Below, piece by piece: positions 41,731-51,159 of a stretch of DNA of 64,000 bases. This stretch comes from Nodosilinea sp. FACHB-141. Its GTDB lineage: Bacteria > Cyanobacteriota > Cyanobacteriia > Phormidesmidales > Phormidesmidaceae. Below the pieces are notes generated by a model, which was given only the letters and a program-made list of their open reading frames with translations, made no database searches and had not been told where the DNA came from. Every line of letters begins with the position of its first letter. The first letter of the stretch is position 1. The translations under genes were made by a program, and so were the position numbers. The stretch is taken from the NCBI RefSeq assembly GCF_014696135.1, contig NZ_JACJPP010000006.1, positions 62,001 to 126,000 of the forward strand, given 5' to 3'.

Positions 41731-43769
41731 TACCGAGGTTGAAACACCTGGTACTGATTGCGGCCAGCATCTTTAGCGGCGTAGAGAGCTTGGTCAGCGA
41801 TTTCTAAAATGGCCTCGGCTGAGCTATCGGGGCTAGGTCTGACGGTGGCAATTCCAAAGCTGAGGGTGATGGTGTCGCCGCTGGGGCTGGCCCCGTGGGG
41901 CAGAGCGAGGGTTTGCAGGTGATGGCGCACCAGCTGCACCACGCGAATGGCCCCGGCGGTATCGGTATCGGGCAGCACCAGAGCAAATTCTTCACCGCCG
42001 TAGCGGGCGGCCAGGTCAGCGGGGCGACGAACGCCGAAGCGCATGGCGCTGGCAATTTCTACCAGACATTGATCTCCCGCAGCGTGGCCGTAGGTGTCGT
42101 TGTAGGGTTTGAAATAATCGACATCGGCCAGCACCACGCTCAGCGGTTTGCGCTCTCGAGCCAGCCGCTGCCACTGCTGACTGAGGTATTCATCGAGCCA
42201 GCGGCGGTTGGCGAGCTGCGTGAGGCTGTCTACCTTAGCGATGCGATCGAGCTCTTGGTTAGCCGCCTGAAGCTGGTGATAGAGCTCGGCCTGGTGCAGG
42301 GCCGTATTGAGCTGATCAGCGAAGTGTTGCAGCATGTTGGCTTCAAAGGGCTGCCACTGCCGATGTTCGCCGCAGGCATGGACCACTAAAATGCCCCACA
42401 GGGGATGGCGATCGCCCCCAAAGGGATGGGCAATGGGCGCAATCATCGCCGACTCAACCCCAACAGTCGAGAGAAACGTAGTCAGGTCAGGTGGCCAGGG
42501 CTCTGCCGCCATGTCATTGATGATGTAGGGCTGCCACGTATATAGCCTCTCCAGGTAGGCCGCAGGCAGCGGCCCCGACGGAATCATGCTGTCGGTGATG
42601 GTGACGTACTCGGGGTTGGTCGCCTGCTGGGCAATGCGGCGATCGCCATTGGCCAAGATCTGAAAAATCACCGCTCGGTCGGCACTAAACACCGTTTTAA
42701 CGCCGGCTACTGTAGCACCCAAAATAGTTTCCAGATCGAGACTTTCGCGCATGCGCGCCGTCAGCATGCGCAGCAGTTGCTCTTGCCCCACTCGGCGGCT
42801 GAGGGTAGCCTCAGTAGCCTGGAGGCTGGCCTGCAACTGCCGGCGCTCTGTGCAGTCTTCGGCCCAGCCCACCATGTAGCGGGGTTGATTTTGGTCATCG
42901 TTGACCACTTGCACATGGGCTTGCACCCAGCGCACGTCGCCGTTGGGGCGCACGATGCGATACTCCCGCCGCACGGAATTGCCTTCAAACTGTCGGCCCA
43001 GGGAGGCCTGCACCTGAGGCAAATCGTCAGGATGTATCTGCCGGAGCCACAGGCCAGGATCGCTGTAGAGCAGTGCGGGAGCATGGCCCCAAATGCGTTC
43101 GTAGGCGGCGCTGACGTACAAAAACTGGCCAGACACCGCATCGCGAATAAACAAAACCTGCTCAACGTGATGGGTAAAGAGATCAAACAGCTGTTCAGTT
43201 TGGCTACGGACCGAAAAGGCTTGGAGCTGCTGTTGCAGTCCGTGTTGGTAAACGCTTTGGCCAAGGTGACGCGCCGCATGCACTAGCAAATCACAGCTCG
43301 ATGAGTTCCACGGGCGGGGGCTGCGGCAGTGGTGGGCAATGAGCAGGCCCCACAAGTGAGGCCCTGCGAATATTGGAACTGCCAAGTTGGCCTGCACCTG
43401 TAGGCGACTCAGCAATTCGGCGTAGCAGGAGTCAAGGGTGCTGTGCTGCACATCCGCCACCAGGATCAGTTGGCCCCGGCGATAGCGATCTTCCTCGCTG
43501 CTGGCAAAGCAGGATTCATTGATCCGCTCGCCCTGCAAAGGCTGCCAAGGGGCAACCACCGACTCAGCGATGACAAAGCCATCCTCGGGAGACAACACCT
43601 GATAAATCACCACCCGATCGGTATCGAGGAGCGATCGCAGCCGCTCTGCCCCCTGCTGAAGCAACGCCTCTAGCCCACCGCCCGCTGCCGACGCTTCGCA
43701 GATTGCAGTCACTATGTCTAGAATCTGCGATTGACTAATATCGGGCTGGGGGAGGGATTGGCGCGTCAT
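41727..43769 (-). CDS. GAF-PAS-GAF-GGDEF diguanylate cyclase
   Basis: 680-residue c-di-GMP synthase candidate. Order: a phytochrome-like GAF domain (~20-180; VVAPWQPLQGERINESCF and LWGLLIAHHCRSPRPW), a PAS with PAC (~195-315), a second GAF (~335-490; PLWGILVVHACGEHRQWQ) and the GGDEF domain (~515-680). The active loop is GGEEF in RYGGEEFALVLPD. The bilin-binding Cys is not at an obvious CH pair in either GAF, so light sensing is uncertain. No RxxD inhibitory site is evident. ATG 43769. Confidence 0.92.
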   Translation of the reverse strand: MTRQSLPQPDISQSQILDIVTAICEASAAGGGLEALLQQGAERLRSLLDTDRVVIYQVLSPEDGFVIAESVVAPWQPLQGERINESCFASSEEDRYRRGQLILVADVQHSTLDSCYAELLSRLQVQANLAVPIFAGPHLWGLLIAHHCRSPRPWNSSSCDLLVHAARHLGQSVYQHGLQQQLQAFSVRSQTEQLFDLFTHHVEQVLFIRDAVSGQFLYVSAAYERIWGHAPALLYSDPGLWLRQIHPDDLPQVQASLGRQFEGNSVRREYRIVRPNGDVRWVQAHVQVVNDDQNQPRYMVGWAEDCTERRQLQASLQATEATLSRRVGQEQLLRMLTARMRESLDLETILGATVAGVKTVFSADRAVIFQILANGDRRIAQQATNPEYVTITDSMIPSGPLPAAYLERLYTWQPYIINDMAAEPWPPDLTTFLSTVGVESAMIAPIAHPFGGDRHPLWGILVVHACGEHRQWQPFEANMLQHFADQLNTALHQAELYHQLQAANQELDRIAKVDSLTQLANRRWLDEYLSQQWQRLARERKPLSVVLADVDYFKPYNDTYGHAAGDQCLVEIASAMRFGVRRPADLAARYGGEEFALVLPDTDTAGAIRVVQLVRHHLQTLALPHGASPSGDTITLSFGIATVRPSPDSSAEAILEIADQALYAAKDAGRNQYQVFQPRY

Positions 43770-44267
43770 GCGTCAGACATAGCAAGAGAGAAGCAATTAC
43801 GTTTGGCAAGCTATTACTCACCACACCCGCCTTCGACCTTGGCCGCTGCACAGTGGGGCTCACCCATTAGCTATACAGAAGCCCCTAACGCTATTCCCGA
43901 CTGCTGCTCATTGGAGAAAGCTCAGCTCGAGCCGGAGAAACAATTTTTCTAACCTAGTCTAAAAGTCATGCCCTGACTGAATACCAGACTTGCTCTACCC
44001 TGCGCTAAAGCTAAAGCATTCCACTACCAAAAAGGCACTTAATCGAGACAATTTAACTTCAAATTAAGGCACAGTAGCTAAAAACAGCCTGGGTAAGCCT
44101 ACCGAGATCTCAAATATGGCTCATGTCTAGCGCATTCTACCCTTTCTCGAGGTTTTGGGCATCCGAGCCCGATCGCCGCAGGGGAGAATCACCGACGCAA
44201 CCCAGCCCCTGACTCAAAAAAATATTGCAGAATGTAAAGAGAAATGGTTTACCACCGGGACTAGCCC
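43770..44267. other. Divergent spacer without recognisable gene
   Basis: 498 bp between the GGDEF gene and the Rieske oxygenase gene, which are transcribed apart. It must hold both promoters. I see no tRNA, strong hairpin or repeat, and no frame with family resemblance. Confidence 0.5.
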
Positions 44268-45689
44268 ATGACATCCCTTGCGATCGCTCCCCAGTCTACG
44301 GGTCTCACTGCCGCCTTGCCCGCCGGTGGCCCCGATCCCGCCCGGTTCGATTGGGCCGAGGCCTGGTACCCCGTTGCCTATGTAGAAGACCTTGACCTGG
44401 TGCAGCCCACCCGCTTCACCCTGCTCGACCGAGGCATCGTCATTTGGTGGGATGCCAAGGGTCAGGCCTGGCGCGTGTTTGAAGACAAATGCCCTCACCG
44501 CCTCGCCCCCCTATCCGAGGGCCGGGTGAATGAATCTGGTGAGCTAGAGTGCCCCTACCACGGTTGGACATTTTCCGGCGATGGTGCCTGCACCTATATT
44601 CCTCAGCAGGCGGCTGAGGCCAAGGCCCAGCAGTCGGGTCGGGCCTGCGCTGTCTCTATGCCCACTGCCGTCCGGCAGGGGTTGCTGTTTGTCTATCCTG
44701 GCAAAGCAGAGAATGCGCCTCAAGTTGAGGTGCCCATTATGGGTCCAGTTGAAGAGGAACCCGACGGCTGGGTGGTGCTCAACACCTTTCGCGACTTGCC
44801 CTACGACGCCCTCACCCTGCTCGAAAATGTGCTAGATGTCAGCCACATTCCCTACACCCACCACAAAACCGTCGGCAAGCGAGAAAACGCGGCCCCCATG
44901 GAAATGGAGGTGCTGAATGCCGGGAAGCAGGGATTCCAGGGACTCTGGCCTGAAGGCCCCCGCAAGGGCACGCTGGGAACCCAGCACACCACCTTCGTCG
45001 CTCCGGCACTGATGTACCACGACCTCACTTCAAAGCAGTTTGGCCGCACCCTGACCGTGGTTTACGCCACCCCGATGAGCAAGGGCAAGTGTCGGTTGTT
45101 TGCCCGCTTTCCCTTTAAGTTTTCGTCAAAACTGCCCGCTACTGTAATTGGCCTCACCCCCCGCTGGTACAGCCACATCGGCAACAATGGCGTCCTCGAA
45201 GATGACCAGATTTTTCTGCACTTGCAAGAGCGCGAATTGGAGAAAGCCAATCGCACCTACGCCCAGGCCTGCTACCTGCCCACCCAGGCCGATCGCTACG
45301 TGCTAGCCTTTCGCAACTGGGTCAGCGACTTTGAGGCCGATCCTTTCCCTGGCCAAGCCCTTGAACCGGAGTTGAGCCAAGCCGCGCTGCTCGATCGCTA
45401 TCACTCCCACACCCAGCACTGCAAAAGCTGCCGCACGGCCCTAAACCGTATTCAAACCCTGCGCTGGGGGCTGTTGGGGGTGAGCGCGATGGTCTGGTCG
45501 CTGCTGCCGATCGCGATCGCCACCGGCAGCCTTACCAACCTCACCGCCACCCTGCTGGGGCTGCTGCCTCTAGCCACCGCTGCGGCTTGGGTAGGCCTGG
45601 GCATTTTAGAACGCCGATTTTATGAAGGCCGCGCAGTGCCACCTCGCAACCTGCCCGAGAAAAAAGCCAAAGCTAAAGCTAAAGGCTAA
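44268..45689 (+). CDS. Rieske/pheophorbide-a-oxygenase-like protein
   Basis: 473-residue oxygenase of the PaO/Tic55/Lls1 group. The Rieske cluster ligands are CPHRLAPL and CPYHGW (residues ~75-100). A mononuclear iron site is expected in NVLDVSHIPYTHHKTVG (~205). A CxxC (HCKSCRTAL, ~390) occurs near the C-terminus, as in PaO and Tic55. Two hydrophobic helices near residues 405-450 attach it to a membrane. Plant relatives act in chlorophyll breakdown; the cyanobacterial substrate is unknown. ATG 44268. Confidence 0.9.
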   Translation: MTSLAIAPQSTGLTAALPAGGPDPARFDWAEAWYPVAYVEDLDLVQPTRFTLLDRGIVIWWDAKGQAWRVFEDKCPHRLAPLSEGRVNESGELECPYHGWTFSGDGACTYIPQQAAEAKAQQSGRACAVSMPTAVRQGLLFVYPGKAENAPQVEVPIMGPVEEEPDGWVVLNTFRDLPYDALTLLENVLDVSHIPYTHHKTVGKRENAAPMEMEVLNAGKQGFQGLWPEGPRKGTLGTQHTTFVAPALMYHDLTSKQFGRTLTVVYATPMSKGKCRLFARFPFKFSSKLPATVIGLTPRWYSHIGNNGVLEDDQIFLHLQERELEKANRTYAQACYLPTQADRYVLAFRNWVSDFEADPFPGQALEPELSQAALLDRYHSHTQHCKSCRTALNRIQTLRWGLLGVSAMVWSLLPIAIATGSLTNLTATLLGLLPLATAAAWVGLGILERRFYEGRAVPPRNLPEKKAKAKAKG

Positions 45690-45816
45690 TTAGGGGCACG
45701 GGAGTCTGACCAAGCAGGTCAATCGCGACCGGTTTCTGTCAGCAGCCTGGACTGGCTTGGACCGCATGAGCAGATGAGGGGAACGCCATTCGCCCCTACG
45801 AATGGCGATAGCTAGG

Positions 45817-46581
45817 CTAATCGGCTGGAATTACCTGCACCATACCCACCAGGTCAATGCCTTCAGAGGTGACCGCCAGCTGACGAATATCGACCTCTGA
45901 CCCCAGGTCAAAGGCAATCTCGTCTAGCACAATCGGCGACTGCGATGCTCCAGTCACTGAAACTACCCTGGCCACCGGCTGCTCTAGACACAGCCACCGC
46001 CCGTCTCGCATCGCCAACCCCAGAGTTAGCTCTAGCGCGTCATGGCTAAAGGATGCCCCTGGCCAGCGCAGCGTCATGCGATCGCTCGCCAGAGCAATAT
46101 CGACCTCGGGAAACGCATTCCCGTCACCCAACCAGCGCACCAGAGGTACCTGCTTTTCGGACACGGCTCCGGCCAGCAGCTGCTTCAGCACATCACGCAA
46201 TCCCTGGCCCAGCAGTGGGGAACCCAGAGAAGCGCGCAGATCCTCGGCTAGCACCGTCACCTGGCCATCTACCGGAAAGGGCTGCAACAGCCGCAGCGGT
46301 TTGCCCCGCAGCACCTGGGGCAGATTGACGCGAATATCTGTCGCGTTCACCTCGGCCTGACTGACGTGCAGCCCCTGGTACACCGCCTGGCGAGCCGCCA
46401 GAGTCACCTTTGGCAGGTAGCCGCCTAAAATTTGGCGGTCTTTGCCGTCGATGGCAAACTCTAGCCCCTCTAGGTGGTCGAGCTGAGTGTGCAGCCAGAG
46501 GCGAATCGCGGGGGGCAGCAGCCGACTGATAATGCGGCTGCCCTTGGCGGCATCGGCAGAATTAGCAGGGTCAGAAGTCAT
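45817..46581 (-). CDS. DUF2993 family protein
   Basis: About 254 residues. The repeated phrase GQVTVLAEDLRASLGSPLLG and the start with RIISRLLPPAIRLWLHTQLDHLEGL fit DUF2993, a beta-rich lipid-transfer-like (TULIP/AsmA-related) family common in cyanobacteria. The N-terminus lacks a signal peptide. ATG 46581 is preferred over TTG 46608. Divergent from the DUF4912 gene across a structured spacer. Confidence 0.8.
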   Translation of the reverse strand: MTSDPANSADAAKGSRIISRLLPPAIRLWLHTQLDHLEGLEFAIDGKDRQILGGYLPKVTLAARQAVYQGLHVSQAEVNATDIRVNLPQVLRGKPLRLLQPFPVDGQVTVLAEDLRASLGSPLLGQGLRDVLKQLLAGAVSEKQVPLVRWLGDGNAFPEVDIALASDRMTLRWPGASFSHDALELTLGLAMRDGRWLCLEQPVARVVSVTGASQSPIVLDEIAFDLGSEVDIRQLAVTSEGIDLVGMVQVIPAD

Positions 46582-47070
46582 AGGCGGACTACAGAGAACA
46601 AAACTCAATCATGCTAGGCCTGCTCCCTTCAAAAGCCAAGGTCCACGACCATCGCATCCCCAAACTCTAGCAGGGGATGTGCCGCAGATTGGAGCGAGAG
46701 AGGGGGGGAGGGGCGATCGCATTCCTCCACCCTCCCCAACAGCCTTCAAAGTCATGATTTCCTGACGCAATAATACGCATGGGGATCAATTTGTCATGAT
46801 TTTCTGACAAACTGATCCCCGAACCCCCACTCTCTCGCTCATAGAGCCAGAAAAGCCTTGCTAGGGGCTTGATCCCGGCGATAGTTTTTGGCATGCTACA
46901 GGGCAACGGTTGATCTCCGCTTGCACCTGAAGCCCGGTAGCTAGGCAAAAAGATTCTAGCCGGAGTATCCCGATCCCGTGATTGGGATCGCACTCCCCAC
47001 TGGCAGCTATCCCCTTCAGCCTGTCGTGATTGATCGTCTGTCGTCCTGGTCTCTATGAGGAGAGTGCTCT
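46582..47070. promoter_or_regulatory. Divergent spacer with nested inverted repeats
   Basis: Outer arms at 46692-46708 and 46824-46840 (17 bp, one mismatch; GAGCGAGAGAG core). Inner arms at 46781-46796 and 46805-46820 (16 bp, one mismatch; GGGGATCA core) around an 8-nt loop. The motif GTCATGATTTyCTGAC occurs twice, at 46751-46766 and 46793-46808. A separate perfect hairpin CGATCCC-N6-GGGATCG lies at 46971-46990. An AGGAGA site precedes the ATG at 47071. The two dyads GTCA-N8-TGAC could be regulator sites for the divergent promoters. Confidence 0.6.
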
Positions 47071-48396
47071 ATGTCTTCCCCCCGCCCACCCTTAGAAGAA
47101 ATGACCCTGCGGCAGCTCCGCAAAGTAGCCAGTGAGTATGAGGTGTCCCGCTACAGCCGCATGCGCAAGACCGAGCTAATTGAGGCCATTCAAACTATTG
47201 ACGCCAAGCGCGGTTTGGGAGCAGCGCCAGTTTCTGCCCCAAAGGTGCCAGCGGTGGTACCCGCTATGGCCGGCGCTACCGCTGGAGCAACTCCCACCTA
47301 CACAGCTCCAACTCCGCCCCCAGTAGAGGTCTTGGCCACCGTGGATGATGGCCTAGCTGATTTGCCCAGCGGCTATGGCGAAAGCCGCATTGTGCTCATG
47401 CCCCGCGACCCTCAATGGGCTTACTGCTACTGGGATATTCCCCATACCCATAAAGACGAGCTGCGGCGGCAGGGGGGCTCACGGCTGGCTCTGCGCTTCT
47501 ACGATGTCACCGATATTGATTTTCTGCGCCAGACTCCCCACAGCTTGCAGCAGTACGAGTGCGACGAAATGGCGCGGGAGTGGTACCTACCGATTCCGGT
47601 GAGCGATCGCGACTATGTAGCCGAGATCGGCTACCTCTGCAACGACGGCCGCTGGCTAGTCCTGGCCCGCTCCCTGCCCGTCCATATTCCCCCCGTCTAC
47701 CCCTCCGACTGGGTCGAAGACCACTTTGTCACCGTTGATTGGCAGGCTGACCTGCGCGGCAAGGCGGTAGCGGCGCTCAAGCACCCCAGCCAGCGTGCCG
47801 CCGAAAGCACCAACGCCATCTACGACGAAGTCTATGCCATGACCCAATCCACCGAGGCTCAGCGGGTAGCCGGGTCGCTCTTCGGCTCCATGCAGCACGT
47901 GCCGGGTTCCATGGCTCCCGAAAAGGCTGTCAGCTCCTACGTGTTCCCCTCCGGAGCCGGGCTGTGGGCTGTCCCCGGTGCCGCGGCTGGCGTGCCTACT
48001 ATGTCGGGCATTGGCGCCTTTAACGAGCTCACCATGTCAGGGGCAGGGTTCACCATGTCGGGCGCTGGTCTGACCATGTCGGGGGCGGGCTTCTCGGCCT
48101 CGGCGCCGCCCATTCGCCCTCGCAAGTTCTGGCTGGTGGCCGATGCCGAGCTGATCGTCTACGGAGCCACCGAGCCCGATGCTACCGTCACCATTGGCGG
48201 GCAGCCAATCAAGCTCAACTCCGACGGCACCTTCCGGTTCCAAATGTCGTTCCAGGACGGCAATATTGACTATCCAATCATGGCGGTAGCGGCGGATGGC
48301 GAGCAGACTCGCGCCATCCACATGACCTTCGATCGCGCTACCCCCTCGCGCCGCACCAACACCAAAGACGAAGCGGTGTTGGAGTGGTTGCCCTAG
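47071..48396 (+). CDS. DUF4912 protein with N-terminal Rho-N/SAP-like domain
   Basis: 441 residues. Residues ~8-45 (EEMTLRQLRKVASEYEVSRY) form a Rho-N/SAP-like helical module that can bind nucleic acid. After a Pro/Ala linker comes DUF4912 (~100-230: RIVLMPRDPQWAYCYWDIP, RLALRFYDVTDIDF). A low-complexity segment contains three TMSGAGF-type repeats coded by three 21-bp units (48031-48093). A final beta domain (~350-425) begins KFWLVADAELIVYGATEPDA. An AGGAGAG ribosome-binding site precedes the ATG. Function unknown. A clear terminator follows. Confidence 0.85.
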   Translation: MSSPRPPLEEMTLRQLRKVASEYEVSRYSRMRKTELIEAIQTIDAKRGLGAAPVSAPKVPAVVPAMAGATAGATPTYTAPTPPPVEVLATVDDGLADLPSGYGESRIVLMPRDPQWAYCYWDIPHTHKDELRRQGGSRLALRFYDVTDIDFLRQTPHSLQQYECDEMAREWYLPIPVSDRDYVAEIGYLCNDGRWLVLARSLPVHIPPVYPSDWVEDHFVTVDWQADLRGKAVAALKHPSQRAAESTNAIYDEVYAMTQSTEAQRVAGSLFGSMQHVPGSMAPEKAVSSYVFPSGAGLWAVPGAAAGVPTMSGIGAFNELTMSGAGFTMSGAGLTMSGAGFSASAPPIRPRKFWLVADAELIVYGATEPDATVTIGGQPIKLNSDGTFRFQMSFQDGNIDYPIMAVAADGEQTRAIHMTFDRATPSRRTNTKDEAVLEWLP

Positions 48397-48428
48397 GCTG
48401 CCTTGCTTAACGGCAGAATCACAAGTTA

Positions 48429-48458
48429 AGGAGCGCTCCTAGGGGCGCTCCTTTTTTT
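48429..48458 (+). terminator. Intrinsic terminator of the DUF4912 gene
   Basis: AGGAGCGC (48429-48436) and GCGCTCCT (48445-48452) form an 8-bp stem followed by seven T. It lies 33 bp after the stop codon. Confidence 0.9.
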
Positions 48459-48549
48459 GCGAAATGAGACAACTCCCCGCATAGAATGAGTTGTTACCCC
48501 CGCCTGGCGCCCCGGTCCCGATCATTCACCCTAAGTAAATTTCTACGCC

Positions 48550-49281
48550 GTGAAACTATTTCTATTCCATACTCCTGAAGAAGTGCCTGAGCAGGGTGCG
48601 CCCGACTGTGCGATCGCTATCGATGTGCTGCGGGCCACCACCACCATGGCGGCAGCCCTGGCGGCGGGGGCCGAGGCCATTCAAGTGTTTAGTGACATCG
48701 ACGACCTGCTCACCACCAGCGAAACCTGGCCTACCGACAAACGCCTGCGGGCGGGCGAACGGGGCGGCGGCAAAGTTGAGGGCTGCGACCTGGGCAACTC
48801 GCCGCTCGATCACTCCCCCGAAAGGTCAGGCGGCAAGCGCCTGTTTATGAGCACCACCAATGGCACTCGCTGCCTCAAGCGCATCGAGCACGCCCCCACA
48901 GTGATCACCGCCGCCCTAACTACCCGCCAGGCCGTAGTGGATTTTGTGCTCAGTCAGCAACCAGAAACCGTGTGGATCGTGGGCTCGGGTTGGGAGGGCA
49001 CCTACTCTTTAGAAGACACCGTCTGTGCTGGAGCCATCATTCACGGCATTATTGCCGCGACGGGGCAGACATTTAAGGATTTGGCGGGGAATGACGCGGC
49101 GATCGCCGCCGTCAGCCTTTACCTCCAGTGGCAAGACCAGCTGCTCGACTTGATGCACTACGCCAGCCACGGCCAGCGTCTGCTGCGCCTCAACAACGAA
49201 GCCGACCTGCAATATTGCGCTCAGCTCGACGTGCTCAACATCGTGCCCCGCCAGCATGAGCTAGGGGTTCTGGGCCTGTAG
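48550..49281 (+). CDS. comB: 2-phosphosulfolactate phosphatase (ComB family)
   Basis: 243 residues matching Com[54 protein letters not shown], and [21 protein letters not shown]. In archaea it makes sulfolactate on the coenzyme M route. Cyanobacteria lack methanogenesis, so another phosphatase substrate is likely. The start is GTG at 48550, directly before the conserved N-terminus; no other start is available. Confidence 0.92.
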   Translation: MKLFLFHTPEEVPEQGAPDCAIAIDVLRATTTMAAALAAGAEAIQVFSDIDDLLTTSETWPTDKRLRAGERGGGKVEGCDLGNSPLDHSPERSGGKRLFMSTTNGTRCLKRIEHAPTVITAALTTRQAVVDFVLSQQPETVWIVGSGWEGTYSLEDTVCAGAIIHGIIAATGQTFKDLAGNDAAIAAVSLYLQWQDQLLDLMHYASHGQRLLRLNNEADLQYCAQLDVLNIVPRQHELGVLGL

Positions 49282-49470
49282 GTGATGGCTGGGAGAAAAG
49301 CACCTTTCGGAATGAATCCCCATTGGTTCTTCGTTCTTCCTATTTCGCTTTTTCTCCCCAGCCTTAACTCCCATTTCAGGCGGTCTCAGCAGCCTTCAAA
49401 AATTTTGCCTATGCTCTAGGGAAAGGATTAAACGAATTCCCAGCCAGCACCCCAGGGCAAGGAGACTACC

Positions 49471-50898
49471 ATGGCCGTTGACTACGATTTGGTCGTTATT
49501 GGCGGCGGTTCTGCCGGGCTAGTCGCCGCCAGTGCCGCCGCTCAGCTCAAAGCCAAAGTCGCCCTGGTCGAGCGAGAAGGTAGCCTCGGCGGCGACTGCC
49601 TACACCACGGCTGCGTGCCCAGCAAGTCCCTCATTCATGCATCGCGGGTGGCCCATGAGGTCTCTCGCGGCCCCGAGCTTGGCGTCCATGCCCAGCTCGA
49701 AAAAATTGACTTCCAGGCCGCCCTAGGCCACGTGCACCGGGTGATCGACACCATTCAGGTGCACGACTCCACCGAACGCTTTGAATCGCTTGGGGTTGAA
49801 GTAATCTATGGCAAAGGCGAATTCACCAACTCCCGCACCTTTACCGTCAACGGTCGCGCCCTGAAAGCTCGCAGCTACATTATTGCTACCGGCTCGCGCC
49901 CAGCTAACCCCAAGATTGAGGGACTAGAAGACGCGGGCTACATCACCAACCTGACGGTGTTTTCCCTTAAACACCAGCCGCAATCCTTGGCGGTGATAGG
50001 CTCTGGCCCCATTGGCTGTGAGTTGGGCCAAGCCTTTGCCCGCTTGGGCACCGAGGTCACTCTGATCGGCGGCCAAGACCATGTTCTGCCGAAGGAAGAC
50101 CCCGAAGCCGCTGCCGTGGTGCAGGCGCAAATGGAAAAAGACGGCGTGCACATTCTCAACGGCACCCGCGCCCAGCGAGTCGAGGTCATCGACGGCAAAA
50201 AGCACGTCCACACCACCAATGGCACCGTGGTAGTCGACGACATTCTGCTGGCGGCGGGCCGGGCACCCAACGTCGAGTCTCTCAACCTGGAGTCCGCTGG
50301 GGTAGCCGTGGGTAAGGAGGGCATTACGGTGAACTCTAAGCTGCAAACCACCAATTCCCGTATCTATGCTGCTGGGGATGTGGTTGGTGGCTATCGGTTT
50401 ACCCACGTGGCTGGCTACGAGGCAGCCGTGGCCATGCAAAACGCCCTGCTGTTTCCCACCAAAACCGCTGACTACCGAGTTATACCTTGGGCAACATTCA
50501 CCGACCCTGAGCTGGCCCGAGTGGGCCTGACCGAAGCCGAGGCCCGCCAACGCTACGACGATGTCTATATTCTCAAGCAGGATTTTGCCGGGGTCGATCG
50601 CGCTCTAGCAGAGGCCTCTGGTCAAGGGTTTGCCAAGATCATCACTCGTCGCAACGGCAAGATTCTCGGGGCGCACCTAGTTGGCCCCCACGCCGGGGAG
50701 CTGATTCACGAAGTTGTGTTGGCCATGAGCAACAACCTCAAGGTCGGCGCGCTGACCAGTATGATTCACATCTACCCCACCCTGGCGGAGGTGAATAGCA
50801 AGGCTGCCCTCCAGCTGACGAAGCAAAAGTACGCTAAAAATGAACGTCTTCAAGGGATATTGTCTAGGGTGTTTGGGGTACTGCGCTCCTGGAGCTGA
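49471..50898 (+). CDS. Mercuric-reductase-like FAD/NAD(P) disulfide oxidoreductase
   Basis: 475-residue pyridine-nucleotide disulfide oxidoreductase. FAD site VVIGGGSAGLVAAS, redox pair GGDCLHHGCVPSKSL, NAD(P) fold VIGSGPIGCELGQAFA, second FAD motif RIYAAGDVVGGYRFTHVA, and dimerisation domain ending with HIYPTLAEVN. It lacks the C-terminal Cys pair of true MerA and the HMA domain, so mercury reduction is unproven; lipoamide-dehydrogenase-like activity is possible. AAGGAGA ribosome-binding site before ATG 49471. Confidence 0.88.
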   Translation: MAVDYDLVVIGGGSAGLVAASAAAQLKAKVALVEREGSLGGDCLHHGCVPSKSLIHASRVAHEVSRGPELGVHAQLEKIDFQAALGHVHRVIDTIQVHDSTERFESLGVEVIYGKGEFTNSRTFTVNGRALKARSYIIATGSRPANPKIEGLEDAGYITNLTVFSLKHQPQSLAVIGSGPIGCELGQAFARLGTEVTLIGGQDHVLPKEDPEAAAVVQAQMEKDGVHILNGTRAQRVEVIDGKKHVHTTNGTVVVDDILLAAGRAPNVESLNLESAGVAVGKEGITVNSKLQTTNSRIYAAGDVVGGYRFTHVAGYEAAVAMQNALLFPTKTADYRVIPWATFTDPELARVGLTEAEARQRYDDVYILKQDFAGVDRALAEASGQGFAKIITRRNGKILGAHLVGPHAGELIHEVVLAMSNNLKVGALTSMIHIYPTLAEVNSKAALQLTKQKYAKNERLQGILSRVFGVLRSWS

Positions 50899-51048
50899 AG
50901 GATGAAACGCCCACAGCTCAAGGGATAGCGCTGATGCCTAGGTGAATACCGCAGAAAATTAGCAGAACTTCATATAGGGCTTATTTCTTCTTTACGTACA
51001 TTCGCCTACATTAGTCATAAGCCGCTAAGGCTTCTATAGGGTACGTAC

Positions 51049-51110
51049 TATACTGAAACATCTAATAAGAACCAGGGCCTCCAGCTTTCTAGCTGGGGGC
51101 CTTAGTTTTT
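51049..51110 (+). ncRNA. Possible short transcript: TATACT box followed by a terminator
   Basis: An 11-bp stem (GGCCTCCAGCT, 51076-51086, with AGCTGGGGGCC, 51091-51101) followed by TTAGTTTTT is a good intrinsic terminator. It may simply end the flavoprotein transcript, 178 bp away. A TATACT -10-like box at 51049-51054 would start a transcript of only ~50 nt ending here. The terminator is firm; the RNA is speculative. Confidence 0.35.
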
Positions 51111-51159
51111 GGGGTTCACGGTATAAGGGTTATGGCGGTGACAGGCAATAGGAGAAGCG

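Noticed and set aside
43731-43952. 73-residue frame upstream of the GGDEF gene
   Set aside because: Begins inside the GGDEF gene on the opposite strand and has no domain pattern.
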